In this document: positions 33,853 through 44,840 of the stretch, in pieces | How the letters are laid out: each line of letters starts with the position of its first letter | Numbering within the stretch: the stretch's first letter is position 1 | Assembly (NCBI GenBank): GCA_037954665.1 | Contig: JBBMOL010000197.1 | Location: forward strand, 1,116,001 to 1,180,000 | From: Laguncularia racemosa | Taxonomy: Eukaryota; Streptophyta; Magnoliopsida; Myrtales; Combretaceae | Direction: 5' to 3' | DNA: 64,000 bases | Notes under the pieces: model-generated | What the model saw: the letters and a program-made list of their open reading frames with translations, nothing else | What the model was told of the DNA's origin: nothing | Databases searched by the model: none | Program-made: the position numbers and the translations under genes

Positions 33853-34994
33853 CTAAGGATAGTACATCTTAACAGTATCTGCATTAATGGGGTCTCTCAA
33901 TCTTGCATCGTCCACCTGAGTTAATATCAGAGCACCTCCAGACAATACCTTCTTTACCACATATAGACCCTCATAGTTTGGGGTAAATTTTCCTCTGGAA
34001 TCTTGAGCATTCGGGAGAACTTTCTTTAGCACCAAATTCCCTTTTTGAAGCATCGAGGCCTCATTTTCTTGTTAAATGCTCGGGCTATCCTCTGTTGGTA
34101 ACACTGGCCATGACATAATGCAGTGAGTCTTTTTTCATCAATCAAATTCAGTTGATCAAGTCTCTTCTTCACCTAGTCTAATTCAGTTAACTACGTTTCT
34201 AACAGAACCCTGAATGATGGTATTTCAACCTCGACTGGCAAGACTGCCTCAGCGCCATATATCAATGAATATGGGGTAACTCCAGTAGATGTTCTAATTG
34301 AGGTCCTATAAGCCATGAGAGCAAATGGTAACATCTCGTGCCAATATTTGTAAGTGACTGTCATTTTTTCGATGATCCTTTTGATATTTTTGTTAGCTGC
34401 TTCTACCGCCCCATTCATCTGAGGTTAGTAGGGAGTTGAATGTCTATGGTTTTTGTGGAATTGTTGACATAAACAAGTCATCGATTTGTTGTTAAGATTG
34501 ATACCGTTGTCGGTGATGATTGACTCGGGAACTCCATATCGAGCTATTATGTCTCTCTTCAAGAAGCAGATTATTACCCCTTTGTTGAAATTGGTATATG
34601 ATGAAGCTTCTACCCACTTGGTGAAGTAATTAATGGCTACCAATATGAACCTGTGACCATTGGATGCTGTCGGAGTGATTGGGCCGATTATGTCGATTTC
34701 TCACATGGAGAAAGGCCTTGGTGCAGACAACGAGTGTAACAAATTGAGCGGAGTGTTTATCCGGTTTGCGTACACTTGACACAAATGACAGTGCTTGACA
34801 TATTTTATGCAATCTGATTCCATGGTTAGCCAATAGTATCCCAACCTCATGATTTTTTGGGCCAACATGTAGCCGTTTATATGAGGTCCACATACCCCTT
34901 CGTGTACCTCTTTCATCAGTTCACGTGCCTCATTTTTGTCCATACATCTTAACAAGGTGGTATCAGGTGATCTTTTGTAAAGCACAAACCCACT
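33853..34994 (-). pseudogene. Integrase of the Ogre-type element
   Basis: The translation begins FVLYKRSPDTTLLRCMDKNEA, then the zinc-binding H2C2 part (HEGVCGPHINGYMLAQKI ... CIKYVKHCHLCQ). The catalytic core has Asp in EIDIIGPITP, Asp in SIITDNGINL and Glu in QMNGAVEAANKNIKRI. The C-terminal domain (KGNLVLKKVLPNAQDSRGKF, NYEGLYVVKKVLSGGALIL) is in a different frame. Stops include a TGA just before EIDIIGP. The N-terminal end is separated from RNase H by the solo LTR: the open frame seems to start at 35021 only because it reads a few codons of that LTR. Confidence 0.9.
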
Positions 34995-36077
34995 TGTCGA
35001 GTCTAATTTTTGAATTCCCATTCCTAATCCGATCTAAACTAGACCCTATGCTCATCTAATCTAGATCCTCGACTTGAGTTAGGAATTTCGTTTAATTTTT
35101 GGAGTCGCCACCCAACTGTTGTTGGAAAAATTGAATTAAGACTAAAGGAGCGGATTAGTCTTAATTTGGACTACTAGTCGTCGTTATTTTCTCTTCTCGT
35201 TTTTGTGAGAAGAGAAAAAAGGAAAACCAGAGTTTCTAAGTTCGGGGGCTAACCTATTAAAACCTTTACGGTTACCACCTAATCTCCAAAAATTGTTTAT
35301 CTTTAGAAATGTGTTTCATTTGTGTTTCTGTTACTTTTTATTATGTTTGAGAATTATTTTGAGAAAATGATTTTTCTTTATTTTAGGGGTTGACCCGAAT
35401 GGGTGCCTACGTACCTGCTACTCAGGATCAAACAAGCCGTAGTTCGCTTTTCTGAAAAACTTTAGATTTGCTGGTGAATTTTAATTTTGAAATTTCTTAT
35501 GATTTATGTTCTTAACATTTTTTGGATTTTTTTCTAAAAAAATTTCTAAGCCTAAGCTTTGATTTTATTTTGAAAATGATTTTTAGGGAAAACATCAATT
35601 TTGAATTTATTTGAAGAAAATAATTTTTCTAAGTGCTAAAACTTAATTTTTTCTTCTATTTTCATAATTTTTGAATTTTTATTAATTTTCATGATTTTTT
35701 GTGATTTTTTATAAGTTTTTTGTGATTTTTATAAATTTTTTATAATTTTTATGCTAAAACATTTTATCTTAAGTTATTATCCATCCTATTTTGAAATCTA
35801 AAGTTTTATTATTATTTTTCCTAATTTTTTTATTATTTTATTCTATTTTTTTGATTTTTTTATTGTTTTTATTTTTTTATTTTTTTTCTTTTTATTTTAT
35901 TCTACATTTTTTATTCTAGAAAAATCTAATTTCTACATTTTTCCTATTTATTGAAAATAAAATAAAAAAAAACAAATAAATAAATACTAAAAAATACTAA
36001 ATAATAAATTCGGAATAAATAAATAAACCAAATAAATTAATAAAATAAAAAAAATCCGAAAAGATCCGACTTACCTG

Positions 36078-36143
36078 GATCCGGGTCGGTGCGCGGGTCG
36101 GGTCGGATCGGGTCGAGTCGGGTCGAGTCGGGTCGATCGGACA
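36078..36143. repeat. GGGTCG-type microsatellite in the solo LTR
   Basis: GGGTCGGGTCGGATCGGGTC followed by three GAGTCGGGTC-like units. This is the best preserved of the three LTR copies of this repeat. Confidence 0.85.
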
Positions 36144-36401
36144 CGGCGGCGGGGTTGGCTCGTTCACGGCGTTCCGGCGGTCGTTTGCGGCGGGTGAAGT
36201 GTCGAATCCTAGCTTCTCGAGGGTGCTGAATCCGATGGTGGTGGCGGTTTACTTCCAGAACGTCTCCTTGCGGTGGTTTGAACTCCGATCGGCGGTCTCG
36301 GCTTCGAGTTCCTCCGGCGTACTCCGATTCGCTCCTTTCTCTCTCTTTCTCTCACTTTTTCTTCGTGTTTCTTCGTGTCCTGGCTTCCTCCTGCTCTTCT
36401 C

Positions 36402-36409
36402 TATTTATA
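36402..36409 (-). promoter_or_regulatory. TATA box of the solo LTR
   Basis: TATAAATA on the minus strand (context GCCTATAAATAGAGAAGA). If active it would drive transcription toward integrase of the surrounding element. Confidence 0.7.
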
Positions 36410-36751
36410 GGCGTCCGGAAAACCTCTTGGATAAGCTCAAATCGGCCGATTTGGATAAATCCGAATTTTTTCCGTTTTTAGATTTGATTTTATCCCGGCG
36501 ATTTGATGTTAATCTCTTGTGCTCCTTTGGTTTATCTGATGGATTTAGCCTTATCTCGACTTTAATCTAGAAGATTAAAAGAAAACGGCCGATTTTGCCT
36601 TCGTCGGACTTCTGTTGGATTTTTTTTCTCCGGCTGGGCTTGCAAAGAAGACGATCACGCGCGATGCGCGTGACTTCCCTCGGCCAATCACATGCTGCCA
36701 CGTGGCAGCTCCAGGGAAAAGAAAGAAAAAATTGCATCGAGCGCTCGGGGG

Positions 36752-36822
36752 AAGATTCGAACTCGCGACCTCCAAGCCTCCCACACGTTCCCAGCGCACG
36801 CACGAACCAGCTGAGCTGGCCC
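36752..36822 (-). other. tRNA-like A/B-box block in the solo LTR
   Basis: The best preserved copy: GGCCAGCTCAGCTGGTTCG (A-box-like) and GGTCGCGAGTTCGAATCTTC (B-box-like) on the minus strand. The A to B spacing is about ten bases longer than in a standard tRNA. An acceptor stem is not evident. Confidence 0.6.
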
Positions 36823-37182
36823 AATTTCCCGATTTTATTTACATCGCAAATTGTACATATGCGATGTAATTTTTTTTATTTTTTTGTATTTTTTGAAATT
36901 TCAAAAATTTGTAAAAATTGTTTATCATCCATTATTGCTATTTCCAAAATCATTTTTCAAAATTGAGGTGTTTTCCTATTTATTTTTTTTGAACATTTTT
37001 ATTATTTATGCTAAATTAGGGAAAAATTGGGAAAAATTAGAAAAAATTGAAAATTGATTATTGATGAGAATCATTGATTCCTAGGGCAAAAATGGGGTGT
37101 TTACACCACTTAATAAGAAATGACTTGCTAACCTTCCTAGCGTTCTTTGGTCATTTTTGCTAGCTATTTCAGGGTATTTGCT

Positions 37183-38178
37183 TTATTGGAGAAAAGTTTT
37201 GATGTTGTGATACCAGGGCTTTTCATATTGTGCTTTTTCAATTACCAAAAAGTAGGCGAGCCGATTTTCAATGTCTATTTTCAATGGTTGGACTTCGACT
37301 CCCCCTGTTATTTGAATTATAGATGCTAGTGTGGCGAGTGCATTTGCAAATTGATTTTGAGTCCTCGGGACGTATGTGAAAGTGATTGCCTCGAATTCTT
37401 CTATTAGCTCTATCAAATGTTGATGGTATGGTACCAGTTTGGGGTCTTTAATCTTATATTCCCCTCTTGTCTGTAATATGATAAGTGATGAATCTCCGTA
37501 TACTTCTAATTCACGGATTTCCATTTGGCAAGCCATTTTGAAGCCGATGATGCATGCCTCATATTCCACGATATTATTAGTATATGGAAATGTGAGCCTT
37601 GTTGTTAAAGGGAATTGTGTGCCGTCTGGGGATATCAACACTGTCTCGATCCCACAACCGAATACGTTGGCAGCTCTATCAAAGAACATCTTCCACTTAG
37701 GGTTCCAGTCTATCCCACAGTCTTCTATTGGTGCACCTTCTACTGTTGATATATTTTCATCAAGGAATTGAGCTTGTGGCTCTTGGGAACCTCCTTCAAC
37801 AGGATGTTCTGCCAATTGGTCGACTAAAGATTGCCCTTTCATCGAGTTTTGATTTATGTATGTGATATCAAACTCCGATAAGAGCATTTGCCATTTGGAG
37901 ATTCTCCCTATCAAAACGGGTTTATCTGCTAAGTATTTCAAATGATCATGTCTTGTCAGCAACTCAATGTGATAGAAAAGGGTATATTGCCTTAACTAGT
38001 ACATGACCCAAATCAGAGTACAGCAAGTCCTTTCTACTTCTGAATATCTTTGTTCCCCGTCTGTGAATTTCTTGCTTAGGTAATATATGGAACGCTCTCT
38101 TCCTTCTTCATCTTTCTGCCCCAACATGCATCCAATGGATTCGGGGAGTATTGTGAGGTATAAGAATAAAAGCTTCCC
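37183..38178 (-). pseudogene. Dual RNase H region of the Ogre-type element
   Basis: The first, reverse-transcriptase-linked RNase H (38178-37800) is degenerate: LYLTILPESIGCMLGQ stands where the catalytic Asp block should be, followed by YYLSKKFTDGEQRYSEVE and LKYLADKPVLIGRISKWQ, with two stops. The second, archaeal-type RNase H (about 37690-37290) is open: MFFDRAANVFGCGIETVLIS, NNIVEYEACIIGF, ELEVYGDSSLIILQ and NQFANALATLAS. Its first Asp, Glu and second Asp are present, but the last catalytic Asp (normally FADALA) is Asn, and the Gly after the first Asp is Arg. Dual RNase H is typical of the Tat lineage. Confidence 0.88.
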
Positions 38179-39405
38179 TTACTTTGGGACTATCAAGACT
38201 GGAGGCTTTATGAGATATTCTTTGATCATCCTGAATGCTTCTTCACATTCATCGTCCCATTCTACTACGACGTTCTTTTTTAACAGATGGAATAGTAGGC
38301 GGCATTTATCTATGAGTTGTGAGATAAAACGAGCTATGTAATTCAACCTTCCCAACAAACCTCTTACCTCTTTGACAGTACGTGGAGAAGGTAGCTCTAA
38401 TATAGACTTTACTTTGTCAGGGTTGATTTTAATGCCTTCCCGGCTTATGATAAACCCTAACAACTTGCCCATTGTGACCCCGAAAGTGCACTTCTCTGGA
38501 TTTAACTTGAGCTGAAACTTTCTCAATCGCTTAAACAACTTTCTCAGGATATCTGTATGACTTTCTTCTTCTTTAGACTTGGCTATCTTATCGTCGACGT
38601 ATACTTCGACTTCTCGATGCATCATGTCATGAAGTATTGCAACCATGGCTTTTTGATACGTTGCCTCGGCGTTTTTCAAACCGAAGGGCATGACTTTGTA
38701 ACGAAAAATCCCCCATGTTGTGATGAAAGTCGTCTTAGTTTTATCTTCTTCAACCATTTTTATCTGGTTATATCTTGAGAAACCGTCCATAAATGAGAAA
38801 AGATGGTTTCCTACAATGTTGTCTACCAGCACATCGATGTGAGGTAGGGGGAAGTTATCTTTTGGCGTAGCTTGGTTTAAGTCCCGGAAGTCTACACATA
38901 CACGTACTTTTCCGTTCTTTTTCAGAACGGGGATTATATTAGCTACCCATTCTGGATAGTCAGATATTTCGATGAACTCTACTTCTAGCAGTTTCTTGAC
39001 TTCCTCTTTAATCTTTAGTAAGATCTCAGGCCTAAATCTTCTCAATTTCTGTTTTTTAGGTTTGACATCTTCCCTTGTGGGAAGCCTGTGAACTACTATT
39101 GATTGGTCTATTCCTGGCATGTCGCCATATGACTAAGTGAACACATCTGCATACTCAGTTAACAGCTCAATCATCTCACATTTTTGCTCGGCACTCAAAC
39201 TGGTCCCGATCTTGAGGTTTTTAGGTTCCTCAACGCTTCCTAGATTTATTATCTCCGCTAGCTCATCGATTGAAATTCCGCTTTGTTCATGTTTTCGCCA
39301 ATTTTCTTGTATTATCTCGTGGTCAGGGTCATCACCTCCAATAGCTGACCCAGCAGTGTTGAAAACAATATCAGTGTTTTCATTTTTTATCTGCGCGAAA
39401 TGTCC
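38179..39405 (-). pseudogene. Reverse transcriptase of the Ogre-type element
   Basis: A 313-codon open piece (38179-39120) holds the entire reverse transcriptase: EWVANIIPVLKKNGKVRVCV, DFRDLNQATPKDNFPLP, FSFMDGFSRYNQIKM, YKVMPFGLKNAEATYQ, the catalytic VEVYVDDKIAKS and KLLGFIISREGIKINPDKV. Both aspartates of YVDD are present. The usual Asp of the MDGFSGYNQI block is present, followed by Arg for Gly. Upstream, 39121-39405 is in frame (EKCEMIELLTEYADVFT-like) after a single stop. This is the least damaged part of the element. Confidence 0.92.
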
Positions 39406-39766
39406 CTAACGTTCGATGGTGGGAGATCTTGGTGAAGTAAAACGAAAGTTGATATATATAAGCAAGAAAAATTCTAATTTATTGAATTATGTAAAGAAGT
39501 CTCAATAAAAATTGTTTAACAATTGTTCCCTATCCTTAAGCTGACCTAGCGCTATTAATAGGATAACAGAACCAATTATCAAGAGCTGGATGCTGTTCGG
39601 AAGTGCGAGTGGTTGGGCTCCCATTGTTGATGTTATCTTCACTTATCCTTGGCTCTTGAATGGTAGTTGCTTGTTTGAATGATTGTTGGAGGGGTAAAAT
39701 GCGCATCTGGGTGTTGTTTGGCTTCTCTTTCTTCCTGCCTCTGACACCTCTGGCTTGTGCTTCTTC

Positions 39767-41330
39767 TTAGGCTGTAGGAACGTGCCCTAGTCCAAATGTC
39801 CCTTGTTGCCCCTCCTTAAACTGATGGCCTTCCTTGCTGGTCACCACATTCACCTCGTTGAATATCTGAAGACCAAGGTCTTCGGAACCATCCTCCCCAA
39901 TGTAAGGTATAGCGGTTTCCTTGTAGATGGCATAATCTTGCTTGCCCAGTACTGTAACGATCTGCCCATTTGCAATGAATTTGACCTTCTGATGGAGACT
40001 TGAGGGTATGGCTCCAGCGGTATGTATCCATGGCCTTCCCAAAAGTAGGTTGAAAGATCTTGGGATGTCGAGGACTTGGAAGGATATGTAGAACACTTGC
40101 GGGCCAATCTCCACTGGCAAGCTTATTTCCCCTACTATGTCTCTTTTTGACCCGTCGAAAGCCCTAACCACCGTCGAGCTAGGTTTAATATTGCTTGGAT
40201 CGACCCCCAATAAGTCGAGGGTAGCCAATGGGCAAACATTGAGAGACAACCCGTTGTCGATGAGTACTCGGGTGACAATCGTGTCATTGCATTTTACTAC
40301 TATGAATAGCGATTTTGTATGTTGGTCTCCGTCCTCTCCTAGCTCTTCGGGGGAGAAAGATATCTGGTCCATGGTGAAGATAAAATTTGCCATGTGACTT
40401 AATTTATCTGTAGCGATGCCTTCTGGCACCCGGATCTATTTGAGCACTTTGAAGAGTGCTTCCTTGTGGGGCTCGGAGGTTGTAAGGAGGCCCATAAGTG
40501 ATATTTGAGCTGGAACCTTGTTCAATTGTTCCATGATCTTATATTCGCTCGCCTTGACCAATTTTTTAAATGCAATGAGTCCCTCTTCCTCTTCCTTTCC
40601 TATCTTCGTGTTGAGCTCCTCAGTTGAGATTTTATATTCCAGATCATAAACTTTCCCAGAACGAGTGATTCCTCCTACCATAGGGGGTCATTCTTGATCA
40701 ATGGTCTAATAGTTAAACGGTGCGGCTCTATATCTCTCTGCGAGTATTGGGACATTGAACACATATCTCTTTTTCGGAATTTGTATCTCGGTTGACTGTC
40801 CTTCATAGCACTTTATGACCATCGGCTTTTGGTTTGATTTGATCATGTTCACAGACTTCTCCCTTTCCTTTGGTGGGTTGTCCTCTTTCTCAAACTCGAG
40901 CCCCCATCCACTAGGCGGCCCATACACAGTTGGGGTGTAAGAGTAGTTTACCAGGTACTCAAATCTCCCATGTGATTCTCCCAAGGTACCGACTGTTGGG
41001 TCTCCAGCTAACCATCTCTTTTTTATATGTGATTTGTGGGTTTTCTCTAGAGTTTGACGGGAATGACTTTTCTACTGGTCTGTCGCCTTTTACTTTGAGG
41101 AATCTTTGGGACCCGACTCTTCGGATGTGATCATATTGACGGTGGGCTTATGGTTGGGCAGCGGATTGGTGTTGACATTAGGTGCTGAGGTATTAACAAA
41201 GTCCAATTGCACTATCTCAGCGTCAATCAAATATTGGATTTTGTTTCAGAGCCTCCCGCATCTATCTATAGAATGCCCCTCTTGGTCTATATGATAGTCA
41301 CATTTGAGGCTTGAGTCAAAATTCCTAGGC
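39767..41330 (-). pseudogene. Gag C-terminus and aspartic protease, Ogre type
   Basis: From 41330 the sense strand has a knuckle-like KCDYHIDQEGHSIDRCGRL, then PLPNHKPTVNMI, and from 40984 a single frame broken by three stops. It passes through VGGITRSGKVY and LTTSEPHKEALFKVL to the protease, with Asp in TRVLIDNGLSLNVCPLATL, then VRAFDGSKRDIVGEISLPV and FNLLLGRPWIHTAGAIPSSL. The Ser of the usual DNGS is Leu, so activity is doubtful. The open end at 39767 is followed by more decayed linker before reverse transcriptase (39410-39766). Confidence 0.85.
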
Positions 41331-41800
41331 TTGTACCGGTCATTCGGGATTTCGAAGCTAATCAAATTATCCGCCCACAGTCAAGTGAAGACTTAGCTGA
41401 GCGGGATCGAAATTGGAGTGAACTGTCTCGGGACTTTGACGGCCTGGGTATGATTTGCTGGGGAGTGCTGACCTAGGGCATTTGTAGTCTAGAATGTCAC
41501 ACAAGTCCTAGCCTTATCTGCTTTACTGGAATTGACTGTGCTGATGATAGACTCTTTGGCTTTGTGACTTCCCAAGGGCCTTTGTGATGATGTGACCTTA
41601 GGAGGATCCATTGTTTGGAGTCTGCTTGTTGTGATAGCATTTTCAATCTGGTACCCTACTACCACTACTTTTGCAAAACTGGATGATGTCTAGCCCACAA
41701 GATGTGAGAAGTAGGTCTTATCGAGAGTGTTGATGAATATGAATGTCAACTCTTTTTCAGAAATCAGGGTCACTACCCTAGTAGCTTGAGAGCTCCAGCA

Positions 41801-42553
41801 CTAAGCGTATTCCTTGAAAGACTCAGCGTGTCTCTTTCGAAGACTTCCTAGGTCAATTATTGAGGGCGCGACTTTGATGTTGAACTTATATTGGTCATAG
41901 AATGCCCAGGCAAACCTTTCCCAGGTATTGACCTGATTGAAATCCAGGTGAGCATACCAGACTAGGGCAGGACTTATAAGGCTATCTTGGAAGGTCTGGA
42001 TTATAAGTTGGTCATATTGAGCATATTTGTTCATCTTCTGGGCGTATAGCCTTATGTGCATCTTGGGGCATCCAGTGCCGTCATACTTTTCAAATTCTAG
42101 GATCTTGAATTTATCAGGGTATACTTCCTCTCCATATGCTGGTAAACTAGTGATCCCGACCTGTTCGAAACCGTCAGGCCCCTCTATTGTTTTCATTTTG
42201 TTGGCCAGTTGTTAAAAGAGTCTCTTTTCCATCTCTTTTTGTCTGTCCTCCATTTCTTTCTTCAAGTCATCAAAGGTCAGACCCTGGTTGGCTCTCAGTT
42301 CATACTCAAAGGCCGGGTTGAGGTAAGAATTGATTTCTTCATACTCTAGAGGCTGACCTTCCACTGCTTTCCCTTTTCTGGCCCCCGAGTGTTCTTCTTG
42401 AGTTGGCTGGGTGGTGCGAAGGAGGCCAATGCTTTCAATCAGGAGGTGGACTTGTGCAGCTAGCTGCTGGGCCGTTTGTTCCAAGGATACGATCTTAGGG
42501 TCTGAAGCAGCGTTAGCATTTGTGTTGTTGCGGTTGTCGCCACTGTTTGCCAT
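41801..42553 (-). pseudogene. Gag of the Ogre-type element, one in-frame stop
   Basis: Start Met at 42553 (MANSGDNRNN), then VSLEQTAQQLAAQVHLLIES and a coiled-coil-like KKEMEDRQKEMEKRLF. One stop (42212-42214) is followed in the same frame by the gag core: LEFEKYDGTGCPKMHIRLYA, LIIQTFQDSLISPALVWYAH and RHAESFKEYA. The order and motifs are those of Ogre/Tat gag. Apart from this stop the 250-codon stretch is open. Beyond 41801 frame and sequence decay toward the knuckle at 41300. Confidence 0.9.
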
Positions 42554-42798
42554 TTTGGTTCTTGAACGTGTGCAGATTGGGCTTCTGGGAGGGTTTGGTT
42601 GTTTGGGAGCTATTTTTGATACCTGGGGCGCATTTTTTCTTAGTATAATGTATGCATGAAAATGTAATGCATGTGTCACACAGATGCTAAAATAAAGGGG
42701 CCAACAATTGATTGATGACATAATACCGAAACTTTATTTTTATTAATATTGGAAACTTTGAAGTTCGATACTTAAAAAAATGAAAAAGTACAATAGAT

Positions 42799-44326
42799 TT
42801 ATTTTCTAATTCTCTTGGTCTTCTGCTGCGTAGACTCTGATTTTCCATTGATGATAGATTCCAATTCTTTGACTCTAACTTGGGTCTTTTCTAGCTGAGC
42901 TTCCAAGGCCTTGTTTCTTTGATCGGATTCCCTGAATCGGCCTTTCCAGATATCCTTTTTATAGTCTGCAGCCTCAAAATATACTTCCATTCGGGCCCTA
43001 ACTTGTTCCAAGTAGATTTCCAACTCTGGGTCCACTTTGTCTAGCTTAGGTTGGGTGATATTTGGGACCCGGTATGCCCTTTTCCCCTGTCTGATATAAC
43101 TAGTGGATTACGAAATCCTTAGTGGCTTGGTGTTTGCCCACTTCGCTGTCCAGCTCTCCAAGGTCTACATTTGGACTCTCGATTTGGGCCTCCCATAGTG
43201 CCTTGACCTCTGTCAGCTTAGCAAACTTTTCAACTACTAATAAGTTCGGATCTTGATACTTAAATGTGATTGCTTCCAGCGAAGGCTGGTAAACTATGTC
43301 TTGAATAGTATCGAACTGGTAGACCACTGAGTTGGGATGATAACCTATACACTCGCTGATGTCGATTAGAGGCACGACTTGAAAGTTACTGCAGGTTAAT
43401 ATAACTCTATTACAGCAACTCTATCTAGTTGTCCATAAAATGTCGTCGGCACTGAAACTTTTAAGCACTTCTACCCAACTGTAGCTGGTAAGGTCGTCGA
43501 ACAACTTTATCCTCTCTATGTATGAGTCCACGAGGTCCACTTGTTGAGCCAAAGTTTTTCGGACCAAGTTCAACCCGAAACACTTGAGGTGGCTTACAAA
43601 CCAGATCAGGATGAGGTTGATATTTGAGCGGGGGATCCTGTGGCCTTTTTTCTTGACAAAGTTTAAGTTTCGAATCTGTTTAGCCAATAGAGCTGAGATG
43701 TAAGATTTTCCTTCCAGGAATTGCGCTACCAGTTCTATGACTCGATAGTGGACATAGAAAGTTCTGGTAGGGAAGAGTATGGTGGCAAAGGCTGTTAGGA
43801 TGAAAACACTCACCCTTCTTTGTCTATAACTGTTGGGGTCCCCACACAATATGTCTTTTCTATCCCCATTATCTTCTCGGGCTATGAACTAGGCTTCCAA
43901 CTCATCCATTCGTATGTAGTATCCGTTATAGTCTACTAAAGCCTTGTTGATTGCTGTTTTACGGATACCCAGGAGTTTGCTAAAGATACCGGTTGGCCCG
44001 ACCTCAAGATCCAGTGCATACACTTTATTGGTTAGTGCTGGAGCCTGTAGAAGTTGGGTGTACTCTTCCAAGGTGGGAGTAATCTCATGTGGCCTAATGA
44101 AGAAAGCCACGGGCTCTACTTCCCATAGATGGAGCATGGCTCGTACTAAGGGTAAGTTAATCTCCATCTTCATCAGTGAGAGGATGGGCCCTATTTTCTA
44201 CTGAATGAAGGCTTGTTCGTCTGGGTTATACAGAGTGAACCAGTGGTCCAGCACCAATTTCGGGTCCAAAGGTTTGCATACTCGGATCTCTTTGCGGAGG
44301 AGGCGGTCAATTGTGGAACTAGCCAT
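42799..44326 (-). pseudogene. ORF1 upstream of gag (DUF7745-like), Ogre type
   Basis: Start Met at 44326 (MASSTIDRLLRKEIRVCK). The first stop is codon 43 (44198-44200). The same frame then continues through LPLVRAMLHLWEVEPVAFFI, TPTLEEYTQLLQAPAL and VSVFILTAFATILFPTR with stops at about 43889, 43421 and 43100. It then shifts frame into a coiled-coil-like C-terminus (RNKALEAQLEKTQVRVKELE, 42799-43035). The start and the LEEYTQLL block match the family annotated as DUF7745, which accompanies Ogre-like gag in many plants. The function is unknown. Calling it ORF1 rests on its position between primer site and gag. Confidence 0.75.
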
Positions 44327-44819
44327 CTATTACAACAGAAATTTCTAATTACAATAAGAACTATGTTACAATGATAACATTACAGGGAAATGTATCTGAA
44401 CTCCGTGAACAGAATAAAAGTATTACATCATCAATCAGTTGTCAGCCCATGATGTCGTGTATGCAAATAGGTAGGTTCTAACAGGTCCCTAAGCTTTATG
44501 GCCTCCCGCATTTTTGGAGAAATGGATCTTAGGCCATATCGAAGCATTGGGTGGGGTAGCCTAATTAGTCCCGAACGGTGATCATATTACTTCGCCCGAA
44601 ACCTACACAATGGCCCCCCGTCTTAGGGTCTTAAGACGGCCCGGGTTTGACCGTATCTACTCACACAGTTATATGCATGCAGACTCAACAGCAAAAGTAA
44701 ATAACTGAATCCTAAATTTAGTTAAATCCCTGAAAGGTTAGTAATAGTATAACAATCAAAAGCATCTCTTGGAAAAGAGTGTTTTGAGGAGATTCAGGTG
44801 GCTAGCCTACTAGAGAGAG
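44327..44819 (-). other. 5' untranslated leader of the Ogre-type element
   Basis: It lies between the primer site and the ORF1 start. It has short GC-richer patches (44560-44660, GGCCCGGGTTTGACCG-type) and no reading frame that can be supported. Confidence 0.6.
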
Positions 44820-44837
44820 TCCCTAGTGGAGTCGCCA
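44820..44837 (-). other. Primer binding site, tRNA-Arg type
   Basis: The minus strand reads TGGCGACTCCACTAGGGA, three bases inside the 5' LTR end. It begins with the TGG expected opposite a tRNA CCA end and resembles the tRNA-Arg-complementary site described for Ogre elements. Confidence 0.8.
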
Positions 44838-44840
44838 TCC

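Larger units (their letters stand above)
34995..37105 (-). mobile_element. Solo LTR of a related Ogre-type element
   Basis: A single 2111-bp LTR lies between RNase H and integrase code. It is flanked by CCACT at 34990-34994 and 37106-37110. It has the same ends (TGTAAACACC ... TCGACA on the minus strand) and landmarks as the two LTRs of the host element, but it is clearly more diverged and richer in GC around the promoter. With no internal region left, it is the product of recombination between two LTRs. Taking it out joins ...SFLIKW to FVLYKRSPD, restoring the expected integrase N-terminus. Confidence 0.93.

Noticed and set aside
36199..36570. 123-codon plus-strand frame in the solo LTR
   Set aside because: It runs antisense through the LTR promoter region, has no domain and low-complexity Ser/Leu/Phe content. 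It is not preserved at the matching place in the two outer LTRs.
36752..36822. Functional tRNA gene
   Set aside because: A- and B-box words are present but spacing is too long and no acceptor stem can be paired. Listed only as tRNA-like.
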